Origin: an uncultured Candidatus Actinomarina sp. | Lineage (GTDB): Bacteria > Actinomycetota > Acidimicrobiia > Actinomarinales > Actinomarinaceae | Assembly (NCBI GenBank): GCA_902604835.1 | Contig: CACKZW010000009.1 | Location: 1-37,903, forward strand | Direction: 5' to 3' | Length of the DNA stretch: 37,903 nucleotides | Shown: positions 1 to 8,018 of the stretch, piece by piece | Layout of the letters: each line of letters opens with the position of its first letter | How positions within the stretch are numbered: position 1 is the first letter of the stretch | Notes under the pieces: model-generated | What the model saw: the letters and a program-made list of their open reading frames with translations, nothing else | What the model was told of the DNA's origin: nothing | Databases searched by the model: none | Made by a program: the position numbers and the translations under genes

Positions 1-917
1 CATTTGTGTATGTAGGTCCAGCAGACGATGGTGGATGGTCACAAGCACATGATGTAGGTAGACAGTTCTTAGCAGATGAAACTGGAATCGAAACAGCTTA
101 CACAGAGCTGATCCCTGAAGATGCTACAGAATTTAGAACGGTTGCAGAAGCATATATTGAGCAAGGATACAATATTATCTTTGGAACAACCTTTGGTTAT
201 ATTGACGCAATGGCAGAAATGGCTGAAGAGTATCCAGATGTGATATTTTTGCATTGCTCAGGATACTTAAGTAATGACAGTAACTTTGGAAACTATTTTG
301 GAAAAATGTACCAACCAAGATATGCCTCAGGTATGGCTGCTGGTTCATTAACAGAATCCAATAAGATTGGATATGTGGCAGCATTCCCAATTCCAGAAGT
401 TATAAGAGGAATTAATGCTTTTGCTACTGGAGTAAAAGAAGTAAATCCTGACGCAACAGTCGAAGTTGTTTGGACATTTACTTGGTTTGGACCAGAAGAA
501 GAAACACAAGCAGCAAATGCTTTAATTGAAACCGGTGTGGACGTATTAGCACAGCATCAAGATTCACCATCTACTGGTGTAGTCGCTGAAGCTAATGGCG
601 CTAAATGGATTTCATACAACACTGTTTATGGACAAGAAGCAGCTCCAGAAGCATTTGTAGGAGCACCTGTTTGGGATTGGGGTCCATATTATGTTGATGT
701 TGTAAATTCAATTATCAACGATGAATTTGCAGGCGGTGCCTACTGGGGTGGAATTGAAACAGGACTTGTATCTTGGTATGAAGAACAAGGAACTGTAGAC
801 GGAGTCATCTCAGGTGATATAAGAAGTAAAGTTCTTGCAATGATTGCCGGCGAATTTGATCCTCCAATAATTGAGGATGAGTTCATCGACAATGTTATTG
901 GTACAGTTAGCCCATAA
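1..917 (+). CDS. BMP/PnrA-family ABC importer substrate-binding protein (5' end cut off)
   Basis: Periplasm-side or membrane-tethered binding protein of a nucleoside-type ABC importer. The reading frame is already open at base 3 (FVYVGPADDGGW...), so the signal peptide and first strand lie before the window; the GTG at 6 is not the true start. The opening VGPADDGGWSQAHDVGR and the later IGYVAAFPIPEVIRGINAF are typical of the BMP (basic membrane protein, PnrA/TmpC) family, a periplasmic-binding-protein type I fold. About 304 residues are visible, close to the usual mature length. It is followed by a strong hairpin terminator and then by the double ATPase and two permeases of the same transporter class. 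Characterised relatives bind purine or pyrimidine nucleosides; the substrate here is inferred from family and from the pyrimidine operon downstream. Confidence 0.88.
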   Translation, partial: FVYVGPADDGGWSQAHDVGRQFLADETGIETAYTELIPEDATEFRTVAEAYIEQGYNIIFGTTFGYIDAMAEMAEEYPDVIFLHCSGYLSNDSNFGNYFGKMYQPRYASGMAAGSLTESNKIGYVAAFPIPEVIRGINAFATGVKEVNPDATVEVVWTFTWFGPEEETQAANALIETGVDVLAQHQDSPSTGVVAEANGAKWISYNTVYGQEAAPEAFVGAPVWDWGPYYVDVVNSIINDEFAGGAYWGGIETGLVSWYEEQGTVDGVISGDIRSKVLAMIAGEFDPPIIEDEFIDNVIGTVSP

Positions 918-928
918 CAATTATTTTT

Positions 929-961
929 AAAACACTCCAGCTTTGATGCTGGAGTGTTTTT
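929..961 (+). terminator. Intrinsic terminator after the BMP binding-protein gene
   Basis: A perfect 13-bp inverted repeat (929-941 with 948-960), AAAACACTCCAGC / GCTGGAGTGTTTT, with a 6-base loop and a T run at its 3' side. It sits 12 bases after the binding-protein stop and only 15 bases before the ATPase start. It would let the binding protein be transcribed in excess over the ATPase and permeases, as is common for ABC importers. Confidence 0.85.
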
Positions 962-975
962 ACTATCATTAATAA

Positions 976-2472
976 ATGAAACAATATATTCTTGAAGCAA
1001 AAAATATTTCAAAAACATTTGGAAATGTCAAAGCTTTAGAAGATGTAAATTTCTATCTTCGAAAAGGCAAAATACATGGTTTACTTGGTGAAAATGGTGC
1101 GGGTAAATCATCTTTAATGAACATACTTTCTGGAATATACCAACCAGAAAAAGGAAGCATATTCATTAATGATGTAAAACAAAAAAACCTTGATCCAGAA
1201 TCTGCTTCAGAGCTTGGTATAGGAATGGTCCATCAAGAATTTAGACTGATTGAAAGTTTCAGCATTGAGGACAATTTAACCTTATCTAAATCGAATATTT
1301 ATCAGAATAATTTCAAAGAGGCATATGAAAAATATTCAGAAATATTTTCATTGTCTGTAAAGCCTGAAAAAACCATATCTCAGCTTTCAGTTGGAGAAAA
1401 ACAAAAGATTGAAATTATGAAATTAATTTTCAATGACAGCAAAATAATGCTTTTGGATGAACCAACTGCTGTTTTAACACCTCAAGAAACAGACCAACTG
1501 AGAATCTCTTTAGGAACATTATCAGAAGAAGATGAAAAAACAATTGTGTTGATTTCTCATAAGCTTAAAGAAATAAGAGAGTTTACAGAAAAAGTTTTTG
1601 TAATGAAAAATGGAAAAATGGTAGCTGAAGAGCTGTCTACTAAAGATGTGACAGACGATAATTTGATTGAATTAATGATGGGAAATATTCAAAAATCAAT
1701 TATAGATAAGTCAAATACACCAGGAGATACAAAATTAAGCGTAAAGTCACTTGAATATGTCGATAAAGTAAATAATTTTAAGATTTTAGATAATATCAAT
1801 TTAGAAATAAAGGCAGGGGAGATTATTGGTATTGCCGGCGTATCTGGAAATGGGCAGGTTGAGCTTGCAAATATAATTAGTGGTATTGAGGTTGATTACT
1901 CTGGAAAAATATTAATAAATAATAAAGATGTATCGAGAAGAGGTGTAAGGTCTCGAAAAAAACTAAATTTGTCTTACATACCTGAAAACCGTCTGGGTGT
2001 TGGGCTAGCCCCAGGTGTTTCTGTTTTGGATAATTCAATAGTTAGAGACTATTTCAAAACAAGATTAGGTCCACATCTTTCTCGATCAAAGACTGAAAAC
2101 TATCTAGAAAGTTTGATTAACAAATTCTCAATTAAAGCTCCGAACTCAAAGGCTGAAATATCAACCTTATCAGGCGGAAATATGCAAAAATTATTAATGG
2201 GTAGAGAACTTATCAGTAATCCAGAAGTAATAATTGCTTCACAACCTACAAGAGGTCTAGATGTAAATGCTGTTGAAGCTATTCACAATTTACTAGTTGA
2301 GCAAAGAGATAAGGGGTCAGCTATTTTGATGATTTCAGAGGATCTCGATGAACTTTTCAAGCTAAGTAATCGTATTCATGTAATGTTTGAGGGAAAAATT
2401 GTAAAATCATTAAACATTGATGATGCAGATATAAATAATGTTGGCCTGGCTATGGCAGGTATAATTGAATAA
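976..2472 (+). CDS. Nucleoside-type ABC importer ATPase with two fused nucleotide-binding domains
   Basis: Powers import together with the BMP protein and the two following permeases. The 498-residue protein holds two ABC domains. The first has Walker A GENGAGKSS, signature LSVGEKQK and Walker B IMLLDEPTAVL. The second has a degenerate Walker A (GVSGNGQ), signature LSGGNMQK and a Walker B region reading IIASQPTRGLD. This asymmetric pattern and length are those of the YufO/NupA/RbsA-like simple-sugar and nucleoside class. Start: ATG at 976; a TACTAT box at 961-966 lies 9 bases upstream, directly after the terminator, so the gene may have its own promoter and an almost leaderless message. Its end overlaps the next gene by 8 bases. 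Confidence 0.9.
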   Translation: MKQYILEAKNISKTFGNVKALEDVNFYLRKGKIHGLLGENGAGKSSLMNILSGIYQPEKGSIFINDVKQKNLDPESASELGIGMVHQEFRLIESFSIEDNLTLSKSNIYQNNFKEAYEKYSEIFSLSVKPEKTISQLSVGEKQKIEIMKLIFNDSKIMLLDEPTAVLTPQETDQLRISLGTLSEEDEKTIVLISHKLKEIREFTEKVFVMKNGKMVAEELSTKDVTDDNLIELMMGNIQKSIIDKSNTPGDTKLSVKSLEYVDKVNNFKILDNINLEIKAGEIIGIAGVSGNGQVELANIISGIEVDYSGKILINNKDVSRRGVRSRKKLNLSYIPENRLGVGLAPGVSVLDNSIVRDYFKTRLGPHLSRSKTENYLESLINKFSIKAPNSKAEISTLSGGNMQKLLMGRELISNPEVIIASQPTRGLDVNAVEAIHNLLVEQRDKGSAILMISEDLDELFKLSNRIHVMFEGKIVKSLNIDDADINNVGLAMAGIIE

Positions 2473-3523
2473 TTTGAAGCTTTTTAAGCGACAAACAGTT
2501 AATGAGCTCTCAACTTTCTATTCATTTCTAATTGGATTTTTAATTGCTATTTTTATTGGCTCGATAATATTGCTCATTCAAGATAAAAGCCCTATTGATA
2601 CATTTTCATTAATGCTGCGTTTATCTGTAGGTAGTATTAACAGCCTTAGTGCATCTTTAAACAAAGCTATACCTCTTATTCTTGCTGGACTTGGAATATC
2701 CATAATCAACTCAGTTAAATTATGGAACATTGGTGCAGAGGGTCAAATTTTTTTAGGAGCAATTGCTGTAAATTTTATTTATATTAATACTCAGATCAAT
2801 AGTCCCTCAATTCATATATTTGTCTTACTTGTTGCAGGATTTGTTGGTGGATCACTCTGCATATTGATACCAGCCATAACAAAAGTAGTTTTTGGAGTAA
2901 ATGAAATCATTACAACTCTTTTAACTAACTACATCGTGTTTGGTGTCACGATATTCCTTATTAATGGACCATGGAAAGATCCTAAATCATTAAATTTTCC
3001 AGCTGCTGCTTATGTTGGTGAAGAAGTGTTTTTACCAACAATAATTGGAAAATTAAGTTTTGGATTTTTGATATGTATCCTATTTACAATCCTCGCTCAT
3101 TATCTTAAAAATAAGTCTGTTTTTGGTTTTGAAATGAGAATTGCCGGAGGGTCTGCGATGACAGCTGTCTATGCGGGAATTAACGCAAAACAAAAAGCTT
3201 TCATTGCAATGTTGATTGGTGGAGGTTTTGCTGGGCTTGCTGGAGCAATTGAATTGTTAAGTCAAACCCATAGAGTATCAACTGGAATTTCTCAGGGGTT
3301 TGGATATACAGCAATAATTGTTGCTGCTATTACAGGAATGAGACCTCTTGGAATTTTCTTAGTTGGATCTTTATTTGGAGCTCTTTCAATTGGTGGATCC
3401 GTTATTCAGACTATTGGAGTAAGTGCTTATATTGCAGATATTATTCAAGCTTCAACGCTTTTTGGAGCACTTATAATTCAATTCTTCTTTACTTATCAAA
3501 TAAAGAAAGTAGAAAATGATTGA
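2465..3523 (+). CDS. ABC importer permease 1 (BPD_transp_2 family, nucleoside type)
   Basis: Integral membrane permease, 352 residues, with many hydrophobic segments. The family stretches IPLILAGLGISI, LWNIGAEGQI and AGGFAGLAGAIELL-like glycine-rich segments match the YufP/NupB permeases of the branched-chain/ribose permease superfamily. The only early start is TTG at 2465, inside the last codons of the ATPase, giving an 8-base overlap and probable translational coupling. Its 3' end overlaps the second permease by 8 bases. It probably forms a heterodimeric channel with that permease. Confidence 0.88.
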   Translation: MNNLKLFKRQTVNELSTFYSFLIGFLIAIFIGSIILLIQDKSPIDTFSLMLRLSVGSINSLSASLNKAIPLILAGLGISIINSVKLWNIGAEGQIFLGAIAVNFIYINTQINSPSIHIFVLLVAGFVGGSLCILIPAITKVVFGVNEIITTLLTNYIVFGVTIFLINGPWKDPKSLNFPAAAYVGEEVFLPTIIGKLSFGFLICILFTILAHYLKNKSVFGFEMRIAGGSAMTAVYAGINAKQKAFIAMLIGGGFAGLAGAIELLSQTHRVSTGISQGFGYTAIIVAAITGMRPLGIFLVGSLFGALSIGGSVIQTIGVSAYIADIIQASTLFGALIIQFFFTYQIKKVEND

Positions 3524-4439
3524 TATTCAACTTATTGGCCTCTTGAATGCAACTCTGCAAGCTGCAACTTTGTTATTCATCGCAGCATTAGGAGAATTGA
3601 TTACCGAAAAGTCTGGGATCCTCAATCTAGGTGTTGAAGGTATGATTTCAATTGGTGCTGTCGCCGGTTTTATGACGGCAATTAATACAGAAAACATATT
3701 TCTTGCAATATTGGTTGGTGTTTTATCATCCTCAATCTTTGCATCAATACATGCACTTGTAACTGTTATTTTGAAGCAAGACCAAACAGTCTCAGGATTG
3801 ATTCTTACAATTTTAGGCCTAGCCCTCTCTTCGTTACTTGGAAAAAATTATGTTGGTAGAAAATTAGTTACAAAATTAGAGAGTATTACATCAATTTCAG
3901 AACCTACAAATATAGTCGAGGTTTTAATTAGTCAAAATATTATTTTTTATATTGCAGTTCTTTTAATGATAAGTACTTCACTTATATTAAAAAAAACAAT
4001 GTTTGGCAGAAGACTACAAGCTGTTGGAGAGGATTCTAAATCATCAGATTCAATGGGATTGAAAGTTGCTAAAACACAATTCATTGCAACATGTGTAGGT
4101 GGGGCTTTTGCAGGACTTTCTGGAGTTTATCTTACACTAAGTTATGTTCCATATTGGACTGACAATATGACTTCTGGAAGAGGCTGGATAGCTCTAGCAC
4201 TAGTAATATTTGGAGGATGGAAGCCTTATAGAACTGCTTTAGGGGCAGTTTTATTTGGATTTCTTGAAGCATTAGTTCCAAGATTGCAAACATATGGTTT
4301 TGAATTAAGTCCTTATATTGTAAAAATAACTCCCTATGTAATAACAATTTTGGTGTTAGTTATTCTGACAATTTATAAAGGTGGAAAAACAGGTGCACCT
4401 AAAAATATTGGAGTTCCATTTTTTAGAGAAAATAGATAA
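3516..4439 (+). CDS. ABC importer permease 2 (BPD_transp_2 family, nucleoside type)
   Basis: Second membrane subunit, 307 residues. The segments FIAALGELITEKSGILNLGV and GRGWIALALVIFGGWKP are characteristic of YufQ/NupC-type permeases, which pair with the YufP-type subunit. It starts at ATG 3516 inside the end of permease 1. No clear hairpin follows; the 76 bases to pyrR hold the probable pyr promoter. The four genes 1-4439 form one transporter cassette. Nucleosides are the likeliest substrate, but related systems carry other small ligands. Confidence 0.88.
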   Translation: MIDIQLIGLLNATLQAATLLFIAALGELITEKSGILNLGVEGMISIGAVAGFMTAINTENIFLAILVGVLSSSIFASIHALVTVILKQDQTVSGLILTILGLALSSLLGKNYVGRKLVTKLESITSISEPTNIVEVLISQNIIFYIAVLLMISTSLILKKTMFGRRLQAVGEDSKSSDSMGLKVAKTQFIATCVGGAFAGLSGVYLTLSYVPYWTDNMTSGRGWIALALVIFGGWKPYRTALGAVLFGFLEALVPRLQTYGFELSPYIVKITPYVITILVLVILTIYKGGKTGAPKNIGVPFFRENR

Positions 4440-4449
4440 ATAATAATAA

Positions 4450-4481
4450 TTACAAATCTTATTTGCTAATATAAATATAAC
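4450..4481 (+). promoter_or_regulatory. Probable promoter of the pyrimidine operon
   Basis: TTACAA at 4450-4455 followed after 16 bases by TAAATA (4472-4477), with overlapping TATAAA and TATAAC alternatives to 4481, is the only promoter-like sequence in the 76-base gap before pyrR. It would leave a leader of at most about 35 bases, too short to hold the antiterminator/terminator structure of Bacillus-type PyrR attenuation. AT-rich sequence makes such boxes easy to find by chance. Confidence 0.35.
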
Positions 4482-4489
4482 TTTAAACA

Positions 4490-4519
4490 ATGACTGTGAG
4501 CATTGAAAGGATAAAATGA
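4490..4519 (+). CDS. Possible 9-codon upstream reading frame coupled to pyrR
   Basis: ATG at 4490 opens a nine-codon frame (MTVSIERIK) whose TGA stop (4517-4519) overlaps the pyrR ATG (4516-4518) as ATGA, the same coupling used between later genes of this operon. A TATAAC box ends 8 bases before its ATG, so it could be read from a leaderless transcript. The pyrR Shine-Dalgarno (AAAGGA, 4506-4511) lies inside it. A frame this short can arise by chance, so this is only a candidate regulatory peptide. Confidence 0.25.
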   Translation: MTVSIERIK

Positions 4520-4992
4520 CAATAGATAAAATTCTATTCCGACTCAGTAAAGAAATCATTGAATCAAGTAACCTCAATCCTTATTTATTAGGAATTCCTA
4601 AAAGAGGTGACCTTTTAGCTCAAAGAATTTCTAATAATTTGTCATTAGAAAACTTTAAACATGATATTGGCAAGGTAGATTATTTACCATTTAGAGATGA
4701 CCTAGACAAAAATGTTGAAAAAGATGTTCTTGAAATATCACCTGAAGATAGAGACATAATATTGATTGATGATGTTATCTATACTGGAAGAACATTGAGA
4801 GCATCTATTGAAGCTGTAATGTACTCTGGTCGACCAAAATCAATTTCTCTTTTATGCCTAATTGACAGAGGACATAGAGAACTTCCTATCAGCCCTAAAT
4901 TTGTAGGTAAAAATATCCCGACAAATCAAGATGAATATGTTTCTGTATTTTTGAAAGAAATAGATAGTGAAGATAAGGTCGAGGTAACGTAA
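4516..4992 (+). CDS. pyrR: PyrR bifunctional pyrimidine-operon regulator / uracil phosphoribosyltransferase
   Basis: PyrR senses UMP/UTP and controls pyr expression by binding pyr mRNA; many members also convert uracil and PRPP to UMP. The PRPP loop IILIDDVIYTGRTL is at residues 81-94 and the PyrR-specific block DRGHRELPISPKFVGKNIPT follows. At 158 residues it is shorter than the usual ~180, mostly because of a trimmed N-terminus. Start ATG 4516 has a good Shine-Dalgarno (AAAGGA). It is the first full gene of a nine-gene operon and lies 2 bases before pyrB. With so short a leader, control is more likely at translation, as described for mycobacteria, than by attenuation; that is inference. Confidence 0.9.
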   Translation: MTIDKILFRLSKEIIESSNLNPYLLGIPKRGDLLAQRISNNLSLENFKHDIGKVDYLPFRDDLDKNVEKDVLEISPEDRDIILIDDVIYTGRTLRASIEAVMYSGRPKSISLLCLIDRGHRELPISPKFVGKNIPTNQDEYVSVFLKEIDSEDKVEVT

Positions 4993-4994
4993 GA

Positions 4995-5873
4995 ATGAGA
5001 CATCTTTTAGATTTTCAAGATGTAAATAAAAATCATTTAGAAGATCTAATTGAAGAATCAAGATCTCTAAAAATTAAATCAAAAAATTTAGATACTCTAG
5101 CTCTGTTAAAGTTTGACGAACCTTCAACAAGAACACGACTTTCATTCGCTATTGCAGCTGAAAAACTTGGAATAAAAACTTTTGAATCGTCAGATGTTAT
5201 ATCAGCAAAACAAAAAGGAGAAATGCTTCAACACGAATTAGAGACATATATTTCTATGGGAATCGAAATATTAGTACTAAGGACAAAAGAAAATAATATT
5301 AATGACTACAGAGAATTTAAGAAAATTGGAATTATTAGTGGAGGATTTGGAAACAAATCTCATCCGACTCAAGCACTAATTGATATCTCAACACTTTATA
5401 GCTTTGATAAACTCACTGATACATCTACCCCAGTGACTTATGTTGGTGACGTAAAACATTCGAGAGTATTTGAATCAGGAAGACAGCTTTTAAATTTACT
5501 AGGATACAAAGTTGGTGTCTTCACAGATCAGAATCTACTTCCGGACAACCAAAATGATCTTGAAATTTATGAATCGTGGGATGAAGTTTTTGAAAATTCT
5601 AATTCGATAGAACTTCTAAGAGTACAAAAAGAAAGAATGCTTGATATTGAAAAAATAAATTTCGATAATTACATAAAGAATTATCAACTTACAAAAAAGA
5701 TCTTAGATAAATCTCAAAAAGATTTAATTGTTCTTCATCCAATGCCAATCAATATTGGTATTGAGATTTCAGAAGATGCAATTGAAGATAAAAAAATAAA
5801 ATATATCGACCAACTTTCACATGCGATACCTTCAAGAATTGCAGCATATAAATATGTGAAAGGAGAAATATGA
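4995..5873 (+). CDS. pyrB: Aspartate carbamoyltransferase catalytic subunit
   Basis: Joins carbamoyl phosphate and aspartate to make N-carbamoyl-aspartate, the committed step of pyrimidine synthesis. The carbamoyl-phosphate motif STRTR is at residues 44-48 (in FDEPSTRTRLSF), the aspartate-domain HPTQALIDI block follows, then GDVKHSR and RVQKERM. The late motif reads HPMPINIGIEIS where HPGPxNRGxEI is usual, a conservative variant. Length 292 is slightly below the usual 300-310. No pyrI regulatory chain is present, as in most Gram-positive operons. A GAGG Shine-Dalgarno precedes the ATG. The stop overlaps pyrC as ATGA. Confidence 0.93.
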   Translation: MRHLLDFQDVNKNHLEDLIEESRSLKIKSKNLDTLALLKFDEPSTRTRLSFAIAAEKLGIKTFESSDVISAKQKGEMLQHELETYISMGIEILVLRTKENNINDYREFKKIGIISGGFGNKSHPTQALIDISTLYSFDKLTDTSTPVTYVGDVKHSRVFESGRQLLNLLGYKVGVFTDQNLLPDNQNDLEIYESWDEVFENSNSIELLRVQKERMLDIEKINFDNYIKNYQLTKKILDKSQKDLIVLHPMPINIGIEISEDAIEDKKIKYIDQLSHAIPSRIAAYKYVKGEI

Positions 5874-6925
5874 TTGAAATTCCTGGATTTATAGATCTTC
5901 ATACACACACAAGATATCCTGATGCCGATAAATTTCCATACAATGACATAGATGAATCAGCAATTAATGGTGGATTCTCAACTTTGCTTGCAATGCCAAA
6001 TTCAGAAATACCAATTGATTCAATAAAAAATCTCAAGATTGCAGAGGAAATAGATAAAAAATTAAAAACAAAGGTACATCGTGTCGGCGCATTAACTAAA
6101 GATTTAGACGGAAGGGAACTTGTAAATTATAAAGAATTCATTGAAAACGGTATCACAATTTTTTCAGATGATGGAAAGTCATTAATTGATGATAACTTAG
6201 CTGATAAGGCATTTAAAAAAATAAGTGCGCTTGGTGGTGCGATCTTTCAACATTGTGAAAAAAGTTGTCACTCTAGACCTGGTGATATAGCTCCTCCAAA
6301 TGCTGATAATGACTTAATTCCAATAAACAATGATGAGGAATTGGAAGTCCTTGCAAGAGATTTAAATTTATCTGAAAAGTATGGAACAAGATATCACGCA
6401 CAACATCTATCAACTTACGAGAGCGTACAGCTTATCAAAAAAGCGAAACAAGAAGGTCTTCCTGTCACTGCTGAAGTAACACCTCATCACATACTGCTTA
6501 ATAATGAGAATTTGGATACAAACAATGGACTTTTTAAAATGTACCCACCCATCAGAACTGAAAAAGATAGAGAAGGACTGGTTGAAGGTTTACAGTCTGG
6601 AGTAATAGATGTGATTGCTACTGATCATGCACCCCATAAATTAGAAACTAAAACCGTTCCTTTTAAAGATGCAAATCGTGGTGTTGTAGGACTTGAATCA
6701 GCTTTTCCTCTCATATACAGTTCAAATATTTTTGAATTAGACCAAATTTTAAAATTTTTGGTAACAAATCCTTTGACAATACTTGAAGAACTTGGATACG
6801 AAATACCAAAAATAGTGAACACATGGAAGAAGTCAAAATCAGTATTTATCACTAAATCAAAATATAAAAATTCATTATTTGAAAATGAAAATATTGAAAT
6901 TCAAAGGGTTCTATCAAATGTATAA
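5870..6925 (+). CDS. pyrC: Dihydroorotase, compact class I type
   Basis: Cyclises carbamoyl-aspartate to dihydroorotate. Metal and substrate motifs of the amidohydrolase barrel are visible: DLHTHTR (His11, His13, Arg15), AMPN (41-44), the HCE block near 128-130, HAQHLST (176-182), EVTPHH (202-207) and ATDHAPH with catalytic Asp252. The protein starts almost directly at the first metal motif and ends without the GxGxLxxGxxADLV-like tail, so most of the small beta-sandwich domain formed by both ends in ~430-residue relatives is missing. AAAGGAG directly before the ATG supports this start. It overlaps pyrB by 4 and carA by 8 bases. Confidence 0.9.
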   Translation: MIEIPGFIDLHTHTRYPDADKFPYNDIDESAINGGFSTLLAMPNSEIPIDSIKNLKIAEEIDKKLKTKVHRVGALTKDLDGRELVNYKEFIENGITIFSDDGKSLIDDNLADKAFKKISALGGAIFQHCEKSCHSRPGDIAPPNADNDLIPINNDEELEVLARDLNLSEKYGTRYHAQHLSTYESVQLIKKAKQEGLPVTAEVTPHHILLNNENLDTNNGLFKMYPPIRTEKDREGLVEGLQSGVIDVIATDHAPHKLETKTVPFKDANRGVVGLESAFPLIYSSNIFELDQILKFLVTNPLTILEELGYEIPKIVNTWKKSKSVFITKSKYKNSLFENENIEIQRVLSNV

Positions 6926-8018
6926 AAAGGCTTTACTTCTTAACCAAAATGGTGATGAATTTTTAGGATGGACAACTGAACTATTTCAACCTGCTACTGG
7001 TGAGCTCATATTTAATACAGCAATGACAGGTTTTGTAGAAATATTAAGTGACCCGTCGTATATTAATCAAATAGTTACTTTCACTTCTTCTCACGTGGGC
7101 AACTATGGAATGTCCCAAAAAGATTTTGAATCTAACATGCCAAAAATTGAAGCAGCTATCGGAAATTCTTTTACTGACTCTCCCTCTTCTTGGAGATCTG
7201 AAAAATCAATAACATCATGGCTAAAAGAATATGACGTACCTTACAGTGGTGGGTTTGATGTTAGAAATATTACAAAATATTTACGAGATAACGGTTCGAG
7301 CATGTTTGCACTTGGCGTAGATATTGACATTAAAGATTTAAAAGAAATTTTATATAAAGCAAAAGATATTCTTGGCGACAATTCAGCAATGACAGCAGGT
7401 AATCAAGAAGATAGGGATACATCTACTGATGGAAAAATCGGAATTATGGATCTTGGAGCAAAAAAAAGCATCGTAAAAGTACTTGAGGACCATGATTACA
7501 AAGTTGTTATGATTTCACCTACAACAATGTCAGATGAGATATTGAAGATGAATTTAAGAGGCCTTTTAATTTCGAATGGACCAGGAGATCCAAGATCATT
7601 GCTAACGGTGATAAATACAATAAAAGAACTCATTGGAAAACTTCCAATATTTGGGATTTGTCTTGGTCATCAAATCCTTGGTTTAGCTTGTGGTCTTAAA
7701 GTTAAAAAAATGCAATTTGGTCATCATGGTTCAAATCATCCAGTAGAAATAGACGGAGTAAAGAAAGCCCTGATAACTGCTCAAAATCATGGTTTTTCTA
7801 TTGAGGAATTTGGAGATAGTTATAAACATAAGAATTTTGGAAATATAAATGTTTTTGCAAAAAACTTGAATGATGGATCAAACGAGGGAATTAGTCTTTG
7901 GGAATCTATGGCTTATTCTGTTCAATTTCACCCAGAATCTGGACCTGGCACAACTGATGGCCTACAAGTTTTTGATCCTTTTTTTGCAATGATAGAAAGT
8001 AACTATGCCAAAAAATAA
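6918..8018 (+). CDS. carA: Carbamoyl-phosphate synthase small (glutaminase) subunit
   Basis: Releases ammonia from glutamine and channels it to CarB. The 366-residue protein has the CarA N-terminal domain ([29 protein letters not shown]) and a class I glutamine amidotransferase domain with nucleophile Cys248 in [16 protein letters not shown] before it and the His/Glu pair in QFHPESG. Start ATG 6918 is preferred over an in-frame ATG at 6879: homology begins at residue 3, AAAGGG lies about 10 bases upstream, and the overlap with pyrC is then only 8 bases. It overlaps carB by 14 bases. Confidence 0.94.
   Translation: MYKKALLLNQNGDEFLGWTTELFQPATGELIFNTAMTGFVEILSDPSYINQIVTFTSSHVGNYGMSQKDFESNMPKIEAAIGNSFTDSPSSWRSEKSITSWLKEYDVPYSGGFDVRNITKYLRDNGSSMFALGVDIDIKDLKEILYKAKDILGDNSAMTAGNQEDRDTSTDGKIGIMDLGAKKSIVKVLEDHDYKVVMISPTTMSDEILKMNLRGLLISNGPGDPRSLLTVINTIKELIGKLPIFGICLGHQILGLACGLKVKKMQFGHHGSNHPVEIDGVKKALITAQNHGFSIEEFGDSYKHKNFGNINVFAKNLNDGSNEGISLWESMAYSVQFHPESGPGTTDGLQVFDPFFAMIESNYAKK

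Noticed and set aside
740..1018. 92-residue minus-strand frame across the BMP terminator
   Set aside because: It spans a coding end, a terminator hairpin and another coding start on the opposite strand; no ribosome site or family resemblance.
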